Source: a bacterium (lineage in GTDB: Bacteria > 4484-113 > JAFGCY01). From it: a stretch of DNA of 30,418 bases. Shown piece after piece: positions 22,872 to 30,340 of the stretch (position 1 is its first letter; every line of letters begins with the position of its first letter). The stretch lies in contig JADZFO010000054.1 in NCBI GenBank assembly GCA_020849855.1, positions 1 to 30,418 of the forward strand, written 5' to 3'. The translations under genes and the position numbers were made by a program. The notes under the pieces are model-generated. The model made no database searches. It worked only from the letters and a program-made list of their open reading frames with translations, and was not told where the DNA came from.

Positions 22872-23252
22872 CTATTCGTCGCCTGAGGTCTGGACCACAC
22901 CATCCAAGTAGAAGGCAGTGTTGTCTGGGAGTGCTACTCTAGCTGCTGTGAGTATCCTTTCAATCATTTGATTATGAATATTCTCAAATATGAGATCCTT
23001 AACAATCGCACTAAAGCTCAATCCCTCCATCATAATAGCTTGGAGCTTTATTGGATCTGCAATCTTTGCAATTGCCGAATCGATTGACTGAAGCATTTCA
23101 ATTGGCTCTTTGATGGAAATCGTAACATCGAACACACACATGCCCGGATCACCTAGTCCGGTTCCCAGTTGATCAAAACCAGCCATTTTGAAGGCTCGCT
23201 CGAGAGATGGTAAGTGCCTTTCGGCTGCTGAGATTTGATGTTTGTACTCCAT
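22872..23252 (-). CDS. Hypothetical protein in AT-richer block
   Basis: 126 aa, no recognised domain. It begins MEYKHQISAAERHLPSLERA, continues GDPGMCVFDVTISIKEPIEM and IMMEGLSFSAIVKDLIFENI, and ends YLDGVVQTSGDE. The pattern suggests an alpha/beta soluble protein. Codon and base use match the SIR2-like gene rather than the chromosome around. Convergent with that gene (seven-base gap), so it may be part of the same acquired block. The start is supported by TAAGAT-N6-ATG. Confidence 0.6.
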   Translation of the reverse strand: MEYKHQISAAERHLPSLERAFKMAGFDQLGTGLGDPGMCVFDVTISIKEPIEMLQSIDSAIAKIADPIKLQAIMMEGLSFSAIVKDLIFENIHNQMIERILTAARVALPDNTAFYLDGVVQTSGDE

Positions 23253-23258
23253 TTGAGT

Positions 23259-23264
23259 ATCTTA
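23259..23264 (-). promoter_or_regulatory. Leaderless-type -10 hexamer TAAGAT (N6) for the 23252 gene
   Basis: TAAGAT, ACTCAA, ATG on the minus strand. The exact N6 gap occurs even in this apparently acquired block. Confidence 0.6.
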
Positions 23265-23290
23265 CACCACGTCAGCCTAGGTTGGACTCT

Positions 23291-24019
23291 CTAGCGAGCC
23301 CTCTTATAGCAGCTCAGGCACACTGGTTTCAGCATGCTGCTCTTGTGCGCCTTGCCGCAATCGTGACAGAACTTCTCGGGGTACTCCGGGTTCTTGTACT
23401 TGGACCAGGCGCTGTAGCAGCCGGCGCACATCGGTTTATCCGGGTTATAGGGCATGTCAGTGCCGCAGCGGATGCAGGAACCGGGCTGCATCGCTGCGAT
23501 CACGGAGCCTACTGCGCCAGCTGCAGCCTTTCCCACGCTCTGCGCGGCCGCGCCCGCGACACTCTTGAATACAGCAACAGCCTTACTCTCGGGCTTTATC
23601 ACATCGGCCTTTGCCAGCAGGTCGTTGGCGTATTCCATGGTCGCCCGCAACAGGTCAGGTTCGTTTGTGTAGAGCGCGAACTCCTCGTTGTTCTGCGCCG
23701 AAACATCGTAAAGGTTCATTGAGGTCAAGAGACATCCGGACTCGTTGGCATAGACCTTGGCATGCAGATTGCGAATTGTGCCTATGCGGATCCCAAAGCC
23801 ATGCAGCTGTTTAACTAGGTCCTTGTACTCTTCCAGCTTATCGGCTCGAAACAACAGGGTGCTATCAACGCCGCGACGCTGTGCACCTCGGAATGCCTCA
23901 TCCAGGTGGCCCCAGGTCTTGATGTAGGGAGTTACTAGCACCACGCGTTTGCGCGCGTCTGAGACTATGTCTATCACCCGTGCAGCAATGTTATGTGTCT
24001 TGACTACTTCAGTGGTCAT
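23291..24019 (-). CDS. PLD-like protein with two C-terminal zinc ribbons
   Basis: 242 aa. The N-terminal ~135 residues form one phospholipase-D-like unit: ARKRVVLVTPYIKTWGHL, then IRNLHAKVYANESGCLLTSM (HxK core, but Glu where the HKD aspartate is usual) and LYDVSAQNNEEFALYTNE. A hydrophobic Ala/Gly/Val stretch (KSVAGAAAQSVGKAAAGAVG) may touch the membrane. Two CxxC...CxxC knuckles follow: CIRCGTDMPYNPDKP then MCAGCY, and FCHDCGKAH then VCLSCY. A single HKD unit would need to dimerise for nuclease activity. GGAGGAAG precedes the ATG at 24019, and TATGAT (24044-24049) is a likely -10. It adjoins the AT-richer block and could belong to a defence island (inference). Confidence 0.75.
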   Translation of the reverse strand: MTTEVVKTHNIAARVIDIVSDARKRVVLVTPYIKTWGHLDEAFRGAQRRGVDSTLLFRADKLEEYKDLVKQLHGFGIRIGTIRNLHAKVYANESGCLLTSMNLYDVSAQNNEEFALYTNEPDLLRATMEYANDLLAKADVIKPESKAVAVFKSVAGAAAQSVGKAAAGAVGSVIAAMQPGSCIRCGTDMPYNPDKPMCAGCYSAWSKYKNPEYPEKFCHDCGKAHKSSMLKPVCLSCYKRAR

Positions 24020-24355
24020 CGGCTTCCTCCGCCACTAAAAATCATACTACGAGCGAAATGCAACAAAGCTCGACCAGTCCCGGCTGTACGGAAATGTGTT
24101 CCACTTGCCGCTAGCGCAAAGCACATACAGGCTATGCCGGCCGCGCTGTTGAGCCAAAGCTCGGAACTGCCATTGCTGCGCCGGCACGGGGGCCGGCGCT
24201 ACTGAGCGCGGCGCTACTGGCCTGGCCTGGCCTTGTTCATGACGCGCGAGCGCCGCGAGCGACCTTCCGTGCCGAGCGCGCAGCGCGGCGGCCCGGCCTC
24301 TGGTACACCTTGCGACGGGCTGGAATGCGTGCTAAGCCTCTCCTGCCCAATGCGT
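24020..24355. repeat. Intergenic region with composite palindromic repeat, copy 1
   Basis: No gene is seen between the PLD-like gene and DUF2283. A perfect hairpin GCGCCGGC / GCCGGCGC (24178-24199, six-base loop) is followed by a GC-rich block (24243-24300) containing GCGAGCGACCTTCCGTGCCG. The same two blocks, in swapped order, recur at 24721-24822. Confidence 0.7.
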
Positions 24356-24361
24356 TAGAGT
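24356..24361 (+). promoter_or_regulatory. Leaderless-type -10 hexamer TAGAGT (N6) for the DUF2283 gene
   Basis: TAGAGT, AACTAT, GTG at 24368. Confidence 0.6.
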
Positions 24362-24367
24362 AACTAT

Positions 24368-24619
24368 GTGTCTGCTAGTTCCGATCAGACAGTCATTGAG
24401 CTACTGAGGCTCCTTCCGCTCCTGCGGGATACGCCGACGCATCTTCTTCGCTGCAGCTACGATGCTGAAGCTGATGTTCTGTACGTAAGTCTGGGTGAGC
24501 CGCGTGAAGCGGATGACAGCGATCTTGACGAACGCGGGGTGCTGACCCGCTTCGCGGGCGGCGAAATCATTGGATACACAATACTGAACGCCAGCAAGCT
24601 GGGCGCAAAGGCCGCCTAG
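24368..24619 (+). CDS. DUF2283 small protein
   Basis: 83 aa from GTG. DUF2283 mark: LRCSYDAEADVLYVSLGE, then VLTRFAGGEIIGYTILNASK, matching the Y-D-x-E-x-D-x-L-Y-V/I-x-L core with the trailing iG-tIl segment. DUF2283 genes are often paired with a DUF4258 toxin-like gene; no such partner is visible here. The N-terminal ~27 residues (VIELLRLLPLLRD) are an extra helix beyond the core domain. The gene stands alone between two repeat-rich intergenic regions. Confidence 0.8.
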   Translation: MSASSDQTVIELLRLLPLLRDTPTHLLRCSYDAEADVLYVSLGEPREADDSDLDERGVLTRFAGGEIIGYTILNASKLGAKAA

Positions 24620-24980
24620 CTCCACCCTTTCCAGCGAGAATGCCGGCTAAAGCCGGCGGTCCCAGACTTGGCCCAAATGGCAACGTGGGCAAAGGTCTCC
24701 GTTTTGCGCAGAGGTCCACAAAGCGCGAGCGCAGCGAGCGACCTTCCGTGCCGCAGCGCGCAGCGCGAAGGCGCGGCCTCCGTTACAGCGCAGCGCTGCG
24801 CCGGTGCGAGGGACGGCGCTGCCAGACAGAATGCCGGCTAAAGCCGGCGTTCCCCAGCCATTTAGTAAAATCTTCAGGCTGCTGATTGGCCGCTGATGCC
24901 TCGCTCTGCTTGTGCTCACGCAGCCGGGAGGCCTGAATCCAACATCCTGCCATGTACTGGCGGACTCCGGGGGAGAAGTC
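24620..24980. repeat. Intergenic region with composite palindromic repeat, copy 2, bracketed by a direct repeat
   Basis: A ~29-base direct repeat (24637-24665 and 24827-24856), each with the palindrome GCCGGCT-AA-AGCCGGC, brackets a 160-base segment. That segment holds the GCGAGCGACCTTCCGTGCCG block (24723-24780) and a hairpin GCGCCG...CGGCGC (24798-24818). This looks like a small non-autonomous element (inference). The last ~120 bases are the leader of the PKD lipoprotein gene. Confidence 0.75.
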
Positions 24981-26873
24981 ATGAAGTGCTTTGCCACGCC
25001 CTTTGTCTGCGCGCTTGCGCTGCTGCTCACGCTCGTCCAGGCCGGCTGCGGCAAATCGGCCTCTGCGCCCGGCGGCATCAGCGATGCCAGGAGCAGCGCC
25101 CCCGCCGCGATCTCCCTGCCGGCCCCTGCCGAGCTGCTCAGCCAGCGCAGCACATCTGCGGCAACCCTGACCCGCAACGGTGCCGACTTCGATGCGAGCC
25201 TGCCCAGCCGCGGCGTGACAGTCAGCGGCGACAGCGCGCTCTTTGCTGCGCCAGACTTTGGCGTCAGCCCGCCGCTCTACAGCTTTGCTGTTTACCGCTT
25301 CAACCTGGAAGGGACTGTGCCCGGCTCGCTTGAGCTCTTCAGCGGCTTTAACATCGAGAACGTCCAGCCGGCTCTGGCTCTGGCGAACTGGACTGAGAAC
25401 CGCTGGGACTGGAACGCGCTGGCCAGCAGCGATATCCCCGGTGCTGACAACATCGCCCCTGACGGCACCGTGCTGATCGCGGTGGTGATCTACAACGGAG
25501 TTCTGGGCTATGAGCTGCAGCGCCTGACATTCGCGGCTTACGACGAGGTTGAAGACAACGACACTCCTGCGACGGCCAACCCGCTGCCCGGGGCGAACTT
25601 CAGCGGCTTCCGCGGCAATTCCGGCAACTATGACGAGATCCCGGGTTATGACGGTGACGGCGAGGACTGGTTCACGCTTACTGATACCTTCGAGGCCGGA
25701 CAGCCGCTGAACCTGGGAGTTGCTTTCCAGGTTGGCGATTTCGGCGTAGCAGAAGGTGAAGTCACGCTGGAGGTCTACAGCACGGCTGATGTTTTGCTGG
25801 CGACCGGAAACAACGGGATATATTCCACCGCCTGCGAGCTTATCTACGGCACTGACTTCACGGATGTTGACCTGCCGCTCAAGCTGCGTGTCTACTGTGA
25901 TCCAACTGAGCGCTTCGAAGGCGGAGACTACTACATCTCCAGCCGCTCGGGCTTTGCTCCGACGGCTGTTCTGGCCGTGGATAAGTTTGTTGAGGCAGTG
26001 CCTTCAACCCTCACCTTTGACGCGAGCGGTTCGACCGACCCGGACGGCGACATTGTGGAGTATGAGTGGGACTACGCCGGCCCCGGCGAGATTGAAGCCG
26101 ATGACATCATCACGACAGTCCCCCAGCTCGAGGTGGAGTGGACTGTGCCCGGCGCTTATAACGTCACCTTGACAGTGCGCGACGCTACAAACTACATCTC
26201 CGTTGCCCGCGATGTGATCCTGCTCGGCCCGAACCCATTTGACGAGATCGAGCCGAATGACATCGCCCAGCCGCTCGACCCGGCGAAGAGCAGCGGCTGG
26301 AAGGGCAACACTGGCAGAGATGAAACTGTGGCGGTTGTCTATGACGGGACTGATGATTATTTTTCGATCCTGGTACCCGCCGGCCAAAGTGCTCGTTTCG
26401 CCGTTGAGACCACAGCCGGCGATGGCGTTTTCGTTCAGGGCCTCGATTACTTCTCGCCGGGGAAGAACAGCGGTCTCACACTGTACTGGGACAGTGCCTA
26501 TCAGCTCAGGAACAGCAGCGGCGAAGATCAGACGTTCTTTGTCCAAGTGGGCGAAGGCTTCAGTGGCCATAATGGAGGTGACTACACCCTGACCTGGAGC
26601 ATTGGCGTTGAGCCGGACAAGCCGGTAATCGTGGCCAGTACCACCGAAGGCACCGCGCCGCTGAGCGTCGATTTCACTATCGATGACTTGAATGACCCTG
26701 ACGGAACCGTCGAACGCTATGAATGGGACTTTAATAGTGATGGCACTGTGGACGCCACCACCGTGGCGCCAAGCTTCAGCTTCACTGAAACAGGCAACAT
26801 CAGCGTGCGTCTGATGATTTTTGATGACGACGGGCTTCGCAACTCAGATACGCAGACGATCGTGGTCAACTAG
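24981..26873 (+). CDS. PKD/PPC-domain lipoprotein
   Basis: 630 aa, surface or periplasmic. The signal peptide ends in lipobox VQAGC (MKCFATPFVCALALLLTLVQ). Layout: an N-terminal ~170-residue region; a bacterial pre-peptidase-like (PPC) domain starting VEDNDTPATANPLPGANF and GEDWFTLTD; a first PKD domain (FDASGSTDPDGDIVEYEWDY ... YNVTLTVRD); a second PPC-like domain (EIEPNDIAQPLD, DDYFSILVPAGQSARFAVE); and a final PKD domain (DDLNDPDGTVERYEWDFNSD). PKD and PPC modules mediate binding in secreted proteins; no catalytic domain is seen. GGGGGAG precedes the ATG at 24981. The longer frame from 24912 only adds non-signal sequence. Confidence 0.88.
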   Translation: MKCFATPFVCALALLLTLVQAGCGKSASAPGGISDARSSAPAAISLPAPAELLSQRSTSAATLTRNGADFDASLPSRGVTVSGDSALFAAPDFGVSPPLYSFAVYRFNLEGTVPGSLELFSGFNIENVQPALALANWTENRWDWNALASSDIPGADNIAPDGTVLIAVVIYNGVLGYELQRLTFAAYDEVEDNDTPATANPLPGANFSGFRGNSGNYDEIPGYDGDGEDWFTLTDTFEAGQPLNLGVAFQVGDFGVAEGEVTLEVYSTADVLLATGNNGIYSTACELIYGTDFTDVDLPLKLRVYCDPTERFEGGDYYISSRSGFAPTAVLAVDKFVEAVPSTLTFDASGSTDPDGDIVEYEWDYAGPGEIEADDIITTVPQLEVEWTVPGAYNVTLTVRDATNYISVARDVILLGPNPFDEIEPNDIAQPLDPAKSSGWKGNTGRDETVAVVYDGTDDYFSILVPAGQSARFAVETTAGDGVFVQGLDYFSPGKNSGLTLYWDSAYQLRNSSGEDQTFFVQVGEGFSGHNGGDYTLTWSIGVEPDKPVIVASTTEGTAPLSVDFTIDDLNDPDGTVERYEWDFNSDGTVDATTVAPSFSFTETGNISVRLMIFDDDGLRNSDTQTIVVN

Positions 26874-26908
26874 GCCCGCTGGACCTGATCAAGTACTCAG
26901 GGGGAAAC

Positions 26909-27385
26909 ATGGACACACCACTTAGCCGCGTCATCGCAGCGGGCGAGACGCCGGCCATCCCGGCCATGGGCGCCTATATGGAGCTGCTGCTGGAGTCAGC
27001 GGCCACCGGCGGCGCCTTCGACTTCTTCATCGGCACCCTGCCGCCGGGCGGCGGGCCGCCCCTGCACCGCCATCCCGAGGCCGAGGCGATCTACGTCCTT
27101 GAGGGCGAAGTGACCTTCAAGCTGGGCGGCGCGGAAACCCGTGCGGCCGGCGCAGGGACCCTGCTTTTTGCGCCCTCGATGGCCCCGCACGGCTTCTTCA
27201 ACTCCGGTGACACGCCGGCTCGCCTGCTGGTGGTGGCCAGCCCGGCGGGCCTGACCGGCCTCTTCCGCGACACCGAGGACGCCACAGAGTGCTTCGCCGG
27301 CCCGCCCTCGCCGCAGTACATGCAGCGCATGTTCGAGGCCTTCCAGCGCTACGGGATGGAGGTTCTGGAAGGACCGCCGGCCTGA
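26909..27385 (+). CDS. Cupin-domain protein
   Basis: 158 aa, single conserved cupin barrel. Motif 1 is GGPPLHRHPEAEAIYVLEGE (two His and a Glu as metal ligands) and motif 2 is LFAPSMAPHGFFNSGDTPA (fourth His). The closest pattern is the quercetinase-like or polyketide-type cupin_2 group, a small metal-bound dioxygenase or binding protein; the substrate is unknown. GGGGG lies eight bases before the ATG. Neighbours give no pathway clue. Confidence 0.85.
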   Translation: MDTPLSRVIAAGETPAIPAMGAYMELLLESAATGGAFDFFIGTLPPGGGPPLHRHPEAEAIYVLEGEVTFKLGGAETRAAGAGTLLFAPSMAPHGFFNSGDTPARLLVVASPAGLTGLFRDTEDATECFAGPPSPQYMQRMFEAFQRYGMEVLEGPPA

Positions 27386-27928
27386 ACGCCTGCCTGGGCG
27401 CCTCCCTGGGCGCCAGCCTAACATCCGCCAGGCGCCTGCCAAACGCCTGCCTGATAACCGGCCCTGGCCCAGTATTGATAATGCCCCGCTGTTTTGCCTC
27501 TGCGCCTGCAGAAGCCCTCTCTGCGCGGGTATGATCTGCAGCGCGGATGAGAGGCAGCGGCTGCGCTGCTGCGGCGCGAGTTGACTGTTGCAGGTATCTG
27601 CAAATGCTGCCTGAAAAATCCAGCCGCCGGGATGGAAAGCAATGCTCCGTGGAAGATCGCAGCATTTATGCGAAGTATTTTTTCAACTGCCTTCTGCCGG
27701 TTGTTTTCCGGCCCTCAAGGTTAAAACTGCGGCCGGAGACAAAGTGAAAGGCGCAATTCACGTTGATTTCAGGCCCCGAAAGTTAAATCTACTGACTGCT
27801 GGCCCTGCTGTCCGGGCCCGGCCGGGATGGGTCTGCCAGGCGCCGGCCAGGATCTTGCTTGAATCCGCGCGCAGCAATGCTCAGCCGGCGGCAGCTGCGG
27901 GGCCGCCGCGCGGCCGGGAGGCTGGTGT
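27386..27928. other. Non-coding region with a 25-bp imperfect direct repeat
   Basis: I see no convincing gene in these 543 bases. Two ~25-base segments match at 19 positions: 27704-27728 and 27766-27790, sharing GGCCC and GTTAAA blocks. The stretch 27661-27790 is AT-richer than its surroundings and lies 150-280 bases upstream of the ankyrin gene, so operator-like sites are possible. Confidence 0.35.
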
Positions 27929-27934
27929 TATGGT
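27929..27934 (+). promoter_or_regulatory. Leaderless-type -10 hexamer TATGGT (N6) for the ankyrin gene
   Basis: TATGGT, TCAGCG, ATG at 27941. Confidence 0.6.
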
Positions 27935-27940
27935 TCAGCG

Positions 27941-28552
27941 ATGCGAAGACTGATTCCGCCCCGGGCTGCCAGACTGCCGCGGCTACATGGCCCGGCCAGC
28001 CTGCTCCTGCTGCCGGTGCTGGTGCTGTTGCTGTGCTGCGCCTGCAGCGCTCAGCGGCATCCGCTGGTGCAGGCGGCGATAGACAACAACGCGGAGGAGG
28101 TACGGCGCCTGCTGGCCTCCGGTGTGCCAGCGGGCAGCCTGGATGCCAGCGGGACCAGCGCCCTGCACTACGCTGCCTATAACAATAATGTAGAGATTGC
28201 CCGCGCCCTGGTTGAGGCCGGGGCAGAGCTGGACTTCTACGACCGCTCGGGGATGAGCCCGCTGCTGATCGCCGTGCATGACGACAAGCAGGACGTGCTG
28301 AGCTACCTGCTGGAGGCCGGGGCCTCTGTCGGCCCCCTGCCGGGCAAGCCCACCACGCCGCTGCACTACGCGGCGGATCTGGGCCAGCGCGGCGCGGTGA
28401 AGCTGCTGCTGGAGCACGGCGCGGATGTGAACGCAGTCTCGGAGCTGGGCCGCACGCCGCGGCGGGTGGCCCTGGACAAGCACCACAAGGAAGTGGCGGA
28501 GATCCTGCGCCAGGCCGGGGGCCTGCTGGACCCGCCGGGCGGGGCGCGCTGA
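27941..28552 (+). CDS. Ankyrin-repeat lipoprotein
   Basis: 203 aa. The signal peptide is followed by a cysteine-rich lipobox region (LVLLLCCACSAQ). Four to five ankyrin repeats follow: HPLVQAAIDNNAEEVRRLLA, TSALHYAAYNNNVEIARALV, MSPLLIAVHDDKQDVLSYLL, TTPLHYAADLGQRGAVKLLL then EHGADVNAVSELGRTPRRVA. The repeats mediate protein contacts; partners are unknown. The C-terminal tail LLDPPGGAR is short. The start is set by TATGGT-N6. Confidence 0.88.
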   Translation: MRRLIPPRAARLPRLHGPASLLLLPVLVLLLCCACSAQRHPLVQAAIDNNAEEVRRLLASGVPAGSLDASGTSALHYAAYNNNVEIARALVEAGAELDFYDRSGMSPLLIAVHDDKQDVLSYLLEAGASVGPLPGKPTTPLHYAADLGQRGAVKLLLEHGADVNAVSELGRTPRRVALDKHHKEVAEILRQAGGLLDPPGGAR

Positions 28553-28625
28553 GGGCAGGCCATGCGGCGGCTGTCACCTGCCGCCGGAGTAATATTGGGA
28601 TCACCTTACTAATCAGGGGCAAAGC

Positions 28626-28922
28626 ATGCTGATCGTCCGCGAAGTCTTCACCGCCAAGCCGGGCCAGGCCTCCAAGCTGGCCAGGCTTTTCAAGCGCTCA
28701 ATGGCCGGCATGGCCAATGTCCGCGTGCTGACCGACTTTGTCGGGGACTACAACACCGTTGTCATGGAGATGGAGTTTGAAGATCTCGCCGCCTGGCAGC
28801 GCATGATGGATGACTACAAGAGTGGCAAGGTCTCAACCGGAGACGTGACGCCGGAAGAGTGGGCGGCTTATAACACTATGTGGAAGACCGGCCGTCGCGA
28901 GATCTGGCAGGTAGTGGAGTAG
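28626..28922 (+). CDS. Small alpha/beta (dimeric-barrel-like) protein, function unknown
   Basis: 98 aa, cytosolic. It begins MLIVREVFTAKPGQASKLAR, then VRVLTDFVGDYNTVVMEMEF and ends TGRREIWQVVE. The order strand-helix-strand-strand-helix-strand suggests a ferredoxin-like dimeric alpha/beta barrel (the NIPSNAP/ABM type); that is inferred from pattern, not a firm family match. AGGGG lies before the ATG. It is convergent with the thioredoxin-fold gene at 28965. Confidence 0.7.
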   Translation: MLIVREVFTAKPGQASKLARLFKRSMAGMANVRVLTDFVGDYNTVVMEMEFEDLAAWQRMMDDYKSGKVSTGDVTPEEWAAYNTMWKTGRREIWQVVE

Positions 28923-28964
28923 TGTGCTACTGCAGGCGGGATCAGCTGGCTCCGCCCTGCCTGC

Positions 28965-29495
28965 CTACTTCCACTTGATGCTGCAGCCCAGCGCGCCGGT
29001 CTCAGCGGGGTCAGGGCTGCGGCCGGCCAGGACGGCCTCGATGGCGCTGCGCAGGTCATGCGACAGGGCCTTGCTCTCGTCCTGGTGGTTGTCGTCGATG
29101 CGGCCGTGGTAGCGCAGGATGCCCTTGCCGTCGAAGAGGAAGGCCTCGGGTGTCCGCTGGGCCCCGAAGGCCCGGGCGACATCCTGGTCCTGGTCATGCA
29201 GATAGGGGAAGTTGTAGCCCATCTCGGCGGCACGCTGCTGCATGGCCTCGAAGCTGTCCTGGGGATAGGCCTCGGCGTTGTTGGAGCAGATGGCGGCGAT
29301 GCGCACGCCCCGCGGGCCGTACTCCGCCTGCATGTTGATAACTCGGGCCTGGTTGGGCTGTACATATGGACAGTGATTGCACCAGAACAGAACCACCGTC
29401 GCGGCCTCGCCGCTGAGCTGTTCGAAGTTGTAGTGCTGCCCGTCCGTTGCGGGCAGAATGAAGTCAGGGGCCTGGCTGCCGATACTCATGAACAT
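28965..29495 (-). CDS. Thioredoxin-fold (peroxiredoxin-like) protein
   Basis: 176 aa. APDFILPATDGQHYNFEQLS opens an AhpC/TSA-like fold. The active motif is VVLFWCNHCPYVQPNQARVI (CxxC followed by PYV), typical of the peroxiredoxin-like thioredoxin family. ICSNNAEAYPQDSFEAMQQR and FGAQRTPEAFLFDGKGILRY supply the cis-Pro region. It is probably a cytosolic disulphide reductase or redoxin, as no signal peptide is present at the chosen start. AGAGG lies upstream of ATG 29495 (MFMSIG); the frame is open to 29570, but those residues do not match the family. Confidence 0.92.
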   Translation of the reverse strand: MFMSIGSQAPDFILPATDGQHYNFEQLSGEAATVVLFWCNHCPYVQPNQARVINMQAEYGPRGVRIAAICSNNAEAYPQDSFEAMQQRAAEMGYNFPYLHDQDQDVARAFGAQRTPEAFLFDGKGILRYHGRIDDNHQDESKALSHDLRSAIEAVLAGRSPDPAETGALGCSIKWK

Positions 29496-29621
29496 AGATT
29501 GCCTCTTCGAGGTCAAGTAAGCCGGATTTCCAGCAGGCGGGCAGCCTGACCGGGTTTTGGACGACAGCATTGGCTGTCATCCAACAAAATTCGGTAAGAC
29601 TAGCCAGTTTGTTAAGAAATC

Positions 29622-29630
29622 TGGTATACT
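29622..29630 (+). promoter_or_regulatory. Extended -10 promoter TGGTATACT for the cysteine-rich protein
   Basis: TG-N-TATACT lies 42 bases before the ATG at 29673, leaving a leader that includes GAGGGGG. No clear -35 is needed for an extended -10. Confidence 0.5.
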
Positions 29631-29672
29631 TCGAGCCTCAAACCCAATTAGAGGTAACTAAGCGAGGGGGTT

Positions 29673-30251
29673 ATGCGCAAGCTGTTCACAGCGGCCAGCC
29701 TGATTGGCCTTATTGTCGTCACCCTGGCCAGCATGGCCATGGCAGAAACCGGCTGGGGTGCCGGCGAGGTTGCATCGGCCGGCGATCAGGTTATGACCGC
29801 CGCCGAGATGCCCGCTGGTGGCTCGATGCCGGCAGGCGAGGAGCTCTGCTGCACGCTGAAGATGCCCTGCACCTGCGAGATCACCTGTGTGAATCTCAGC
29901 ATCAAGTGCTGCGGCTGCGACGGCGACAGTGTTGATCCGATCGTGGTTGAGTTCTTCACCAAGGACTGGGTCCTGCTCGGAACCGCCAAGCTCGGCGGCG
30001 AGTGGTGCACCTGCTGTGGCAGCAACAGCCACACCGCTTCCCTTGACAAGCCGGTCAACCCGCAGGATGTCTGCCATGTCCGTTTCAGCAAGGGTGGCGA
30101 TGACAACCTCGAGTGGAGCAGCCTGAAGCTCAAGGTCGGCACCGACACCTGCTGCAAGATGAAGTGGTGGACCGTGCTGAAGTGCAAGTTCTGCTGCGCT
30201 CCGCTGGGTGGCGACAAGGCCTACTACGCCAGCGGCTGGTGCTGCAACTAA
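29673..30251 (+). CDS. Cysteine-rich secreted protein, unknown family
   Basis: 192 aa. The signal peptide is MRKLFTAASLIGLIVVTLAS ending at MAMA. The mature part carries 19 cysteines, many in adjacent pairs: LCCTLKMPCTCEITC, KCCGC, EWCTCC, DTCCKMKW, LKCKFCC and a C-terminal GWCCN. The spacing suggests several disulphides or a metal-binding array in an extracytoplasmic protein. The region VDPIVVEFFTKDWVLLGTAK to DNLEWSSLKLKV reads like a beta sandwich. I recognise no family. Strong GAGGGGG ribosome site, extended -10 promoter and a strong terminator indicate a monocistronic, probably well-expressed gene. Confidence 0.85.
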   Translation: MRKLFTAASLIGLIVVTLASMAMAETGWGAGEVASAGDQVMTAAEMPAGGSMPAGEELCCTLKMPCTCEITCVNLSIKCCGCDGDSVDPIVVEFFTKDWVLLGTAKLGGEWCTCCGSNSHTASLDKPVNPQDVCHVRFSKGGDDNLEWSSLKLKVGTDTCCKMKWWTVLKCKFCCAPLGGDKAYYASGWCCN

Positions 30252-30274
30252 TCTAATTCCTCTGGAATCAGTAA

Positions 30275-30300
30275 GGCGGGCTACGGCCCGCCTTTTTTTT
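30275..30300 (+). terminator. Rho-independent terminator after the cysteine-rich gene
   Basis: Perfect stem GGCGGGC / GCCCGCC around a TACG loop, followed by eight T. It starts 24 bases after the stop codon. Confidence 0.95.
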
Positions 30301-30340
30301 GGTTCTTCGCCAATCAGCGTGGAGAGAGAGCAGAAGGGGT

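Noticed and set aside
27547-27953. Short plus-strand frames between the cupin and ankyrin genes
   Set aside because: They have no ribosome site, no -10 at the N6 distance, irregular composition and no recognisable domain.
30275-30300. REP-type palindrome
   Set aside because: The stem is followed by eight T and sits 24 bases after a stop codon, so it is a standard intrinsic terminator. It lacks the GTAG foot and GNRA-type loop.
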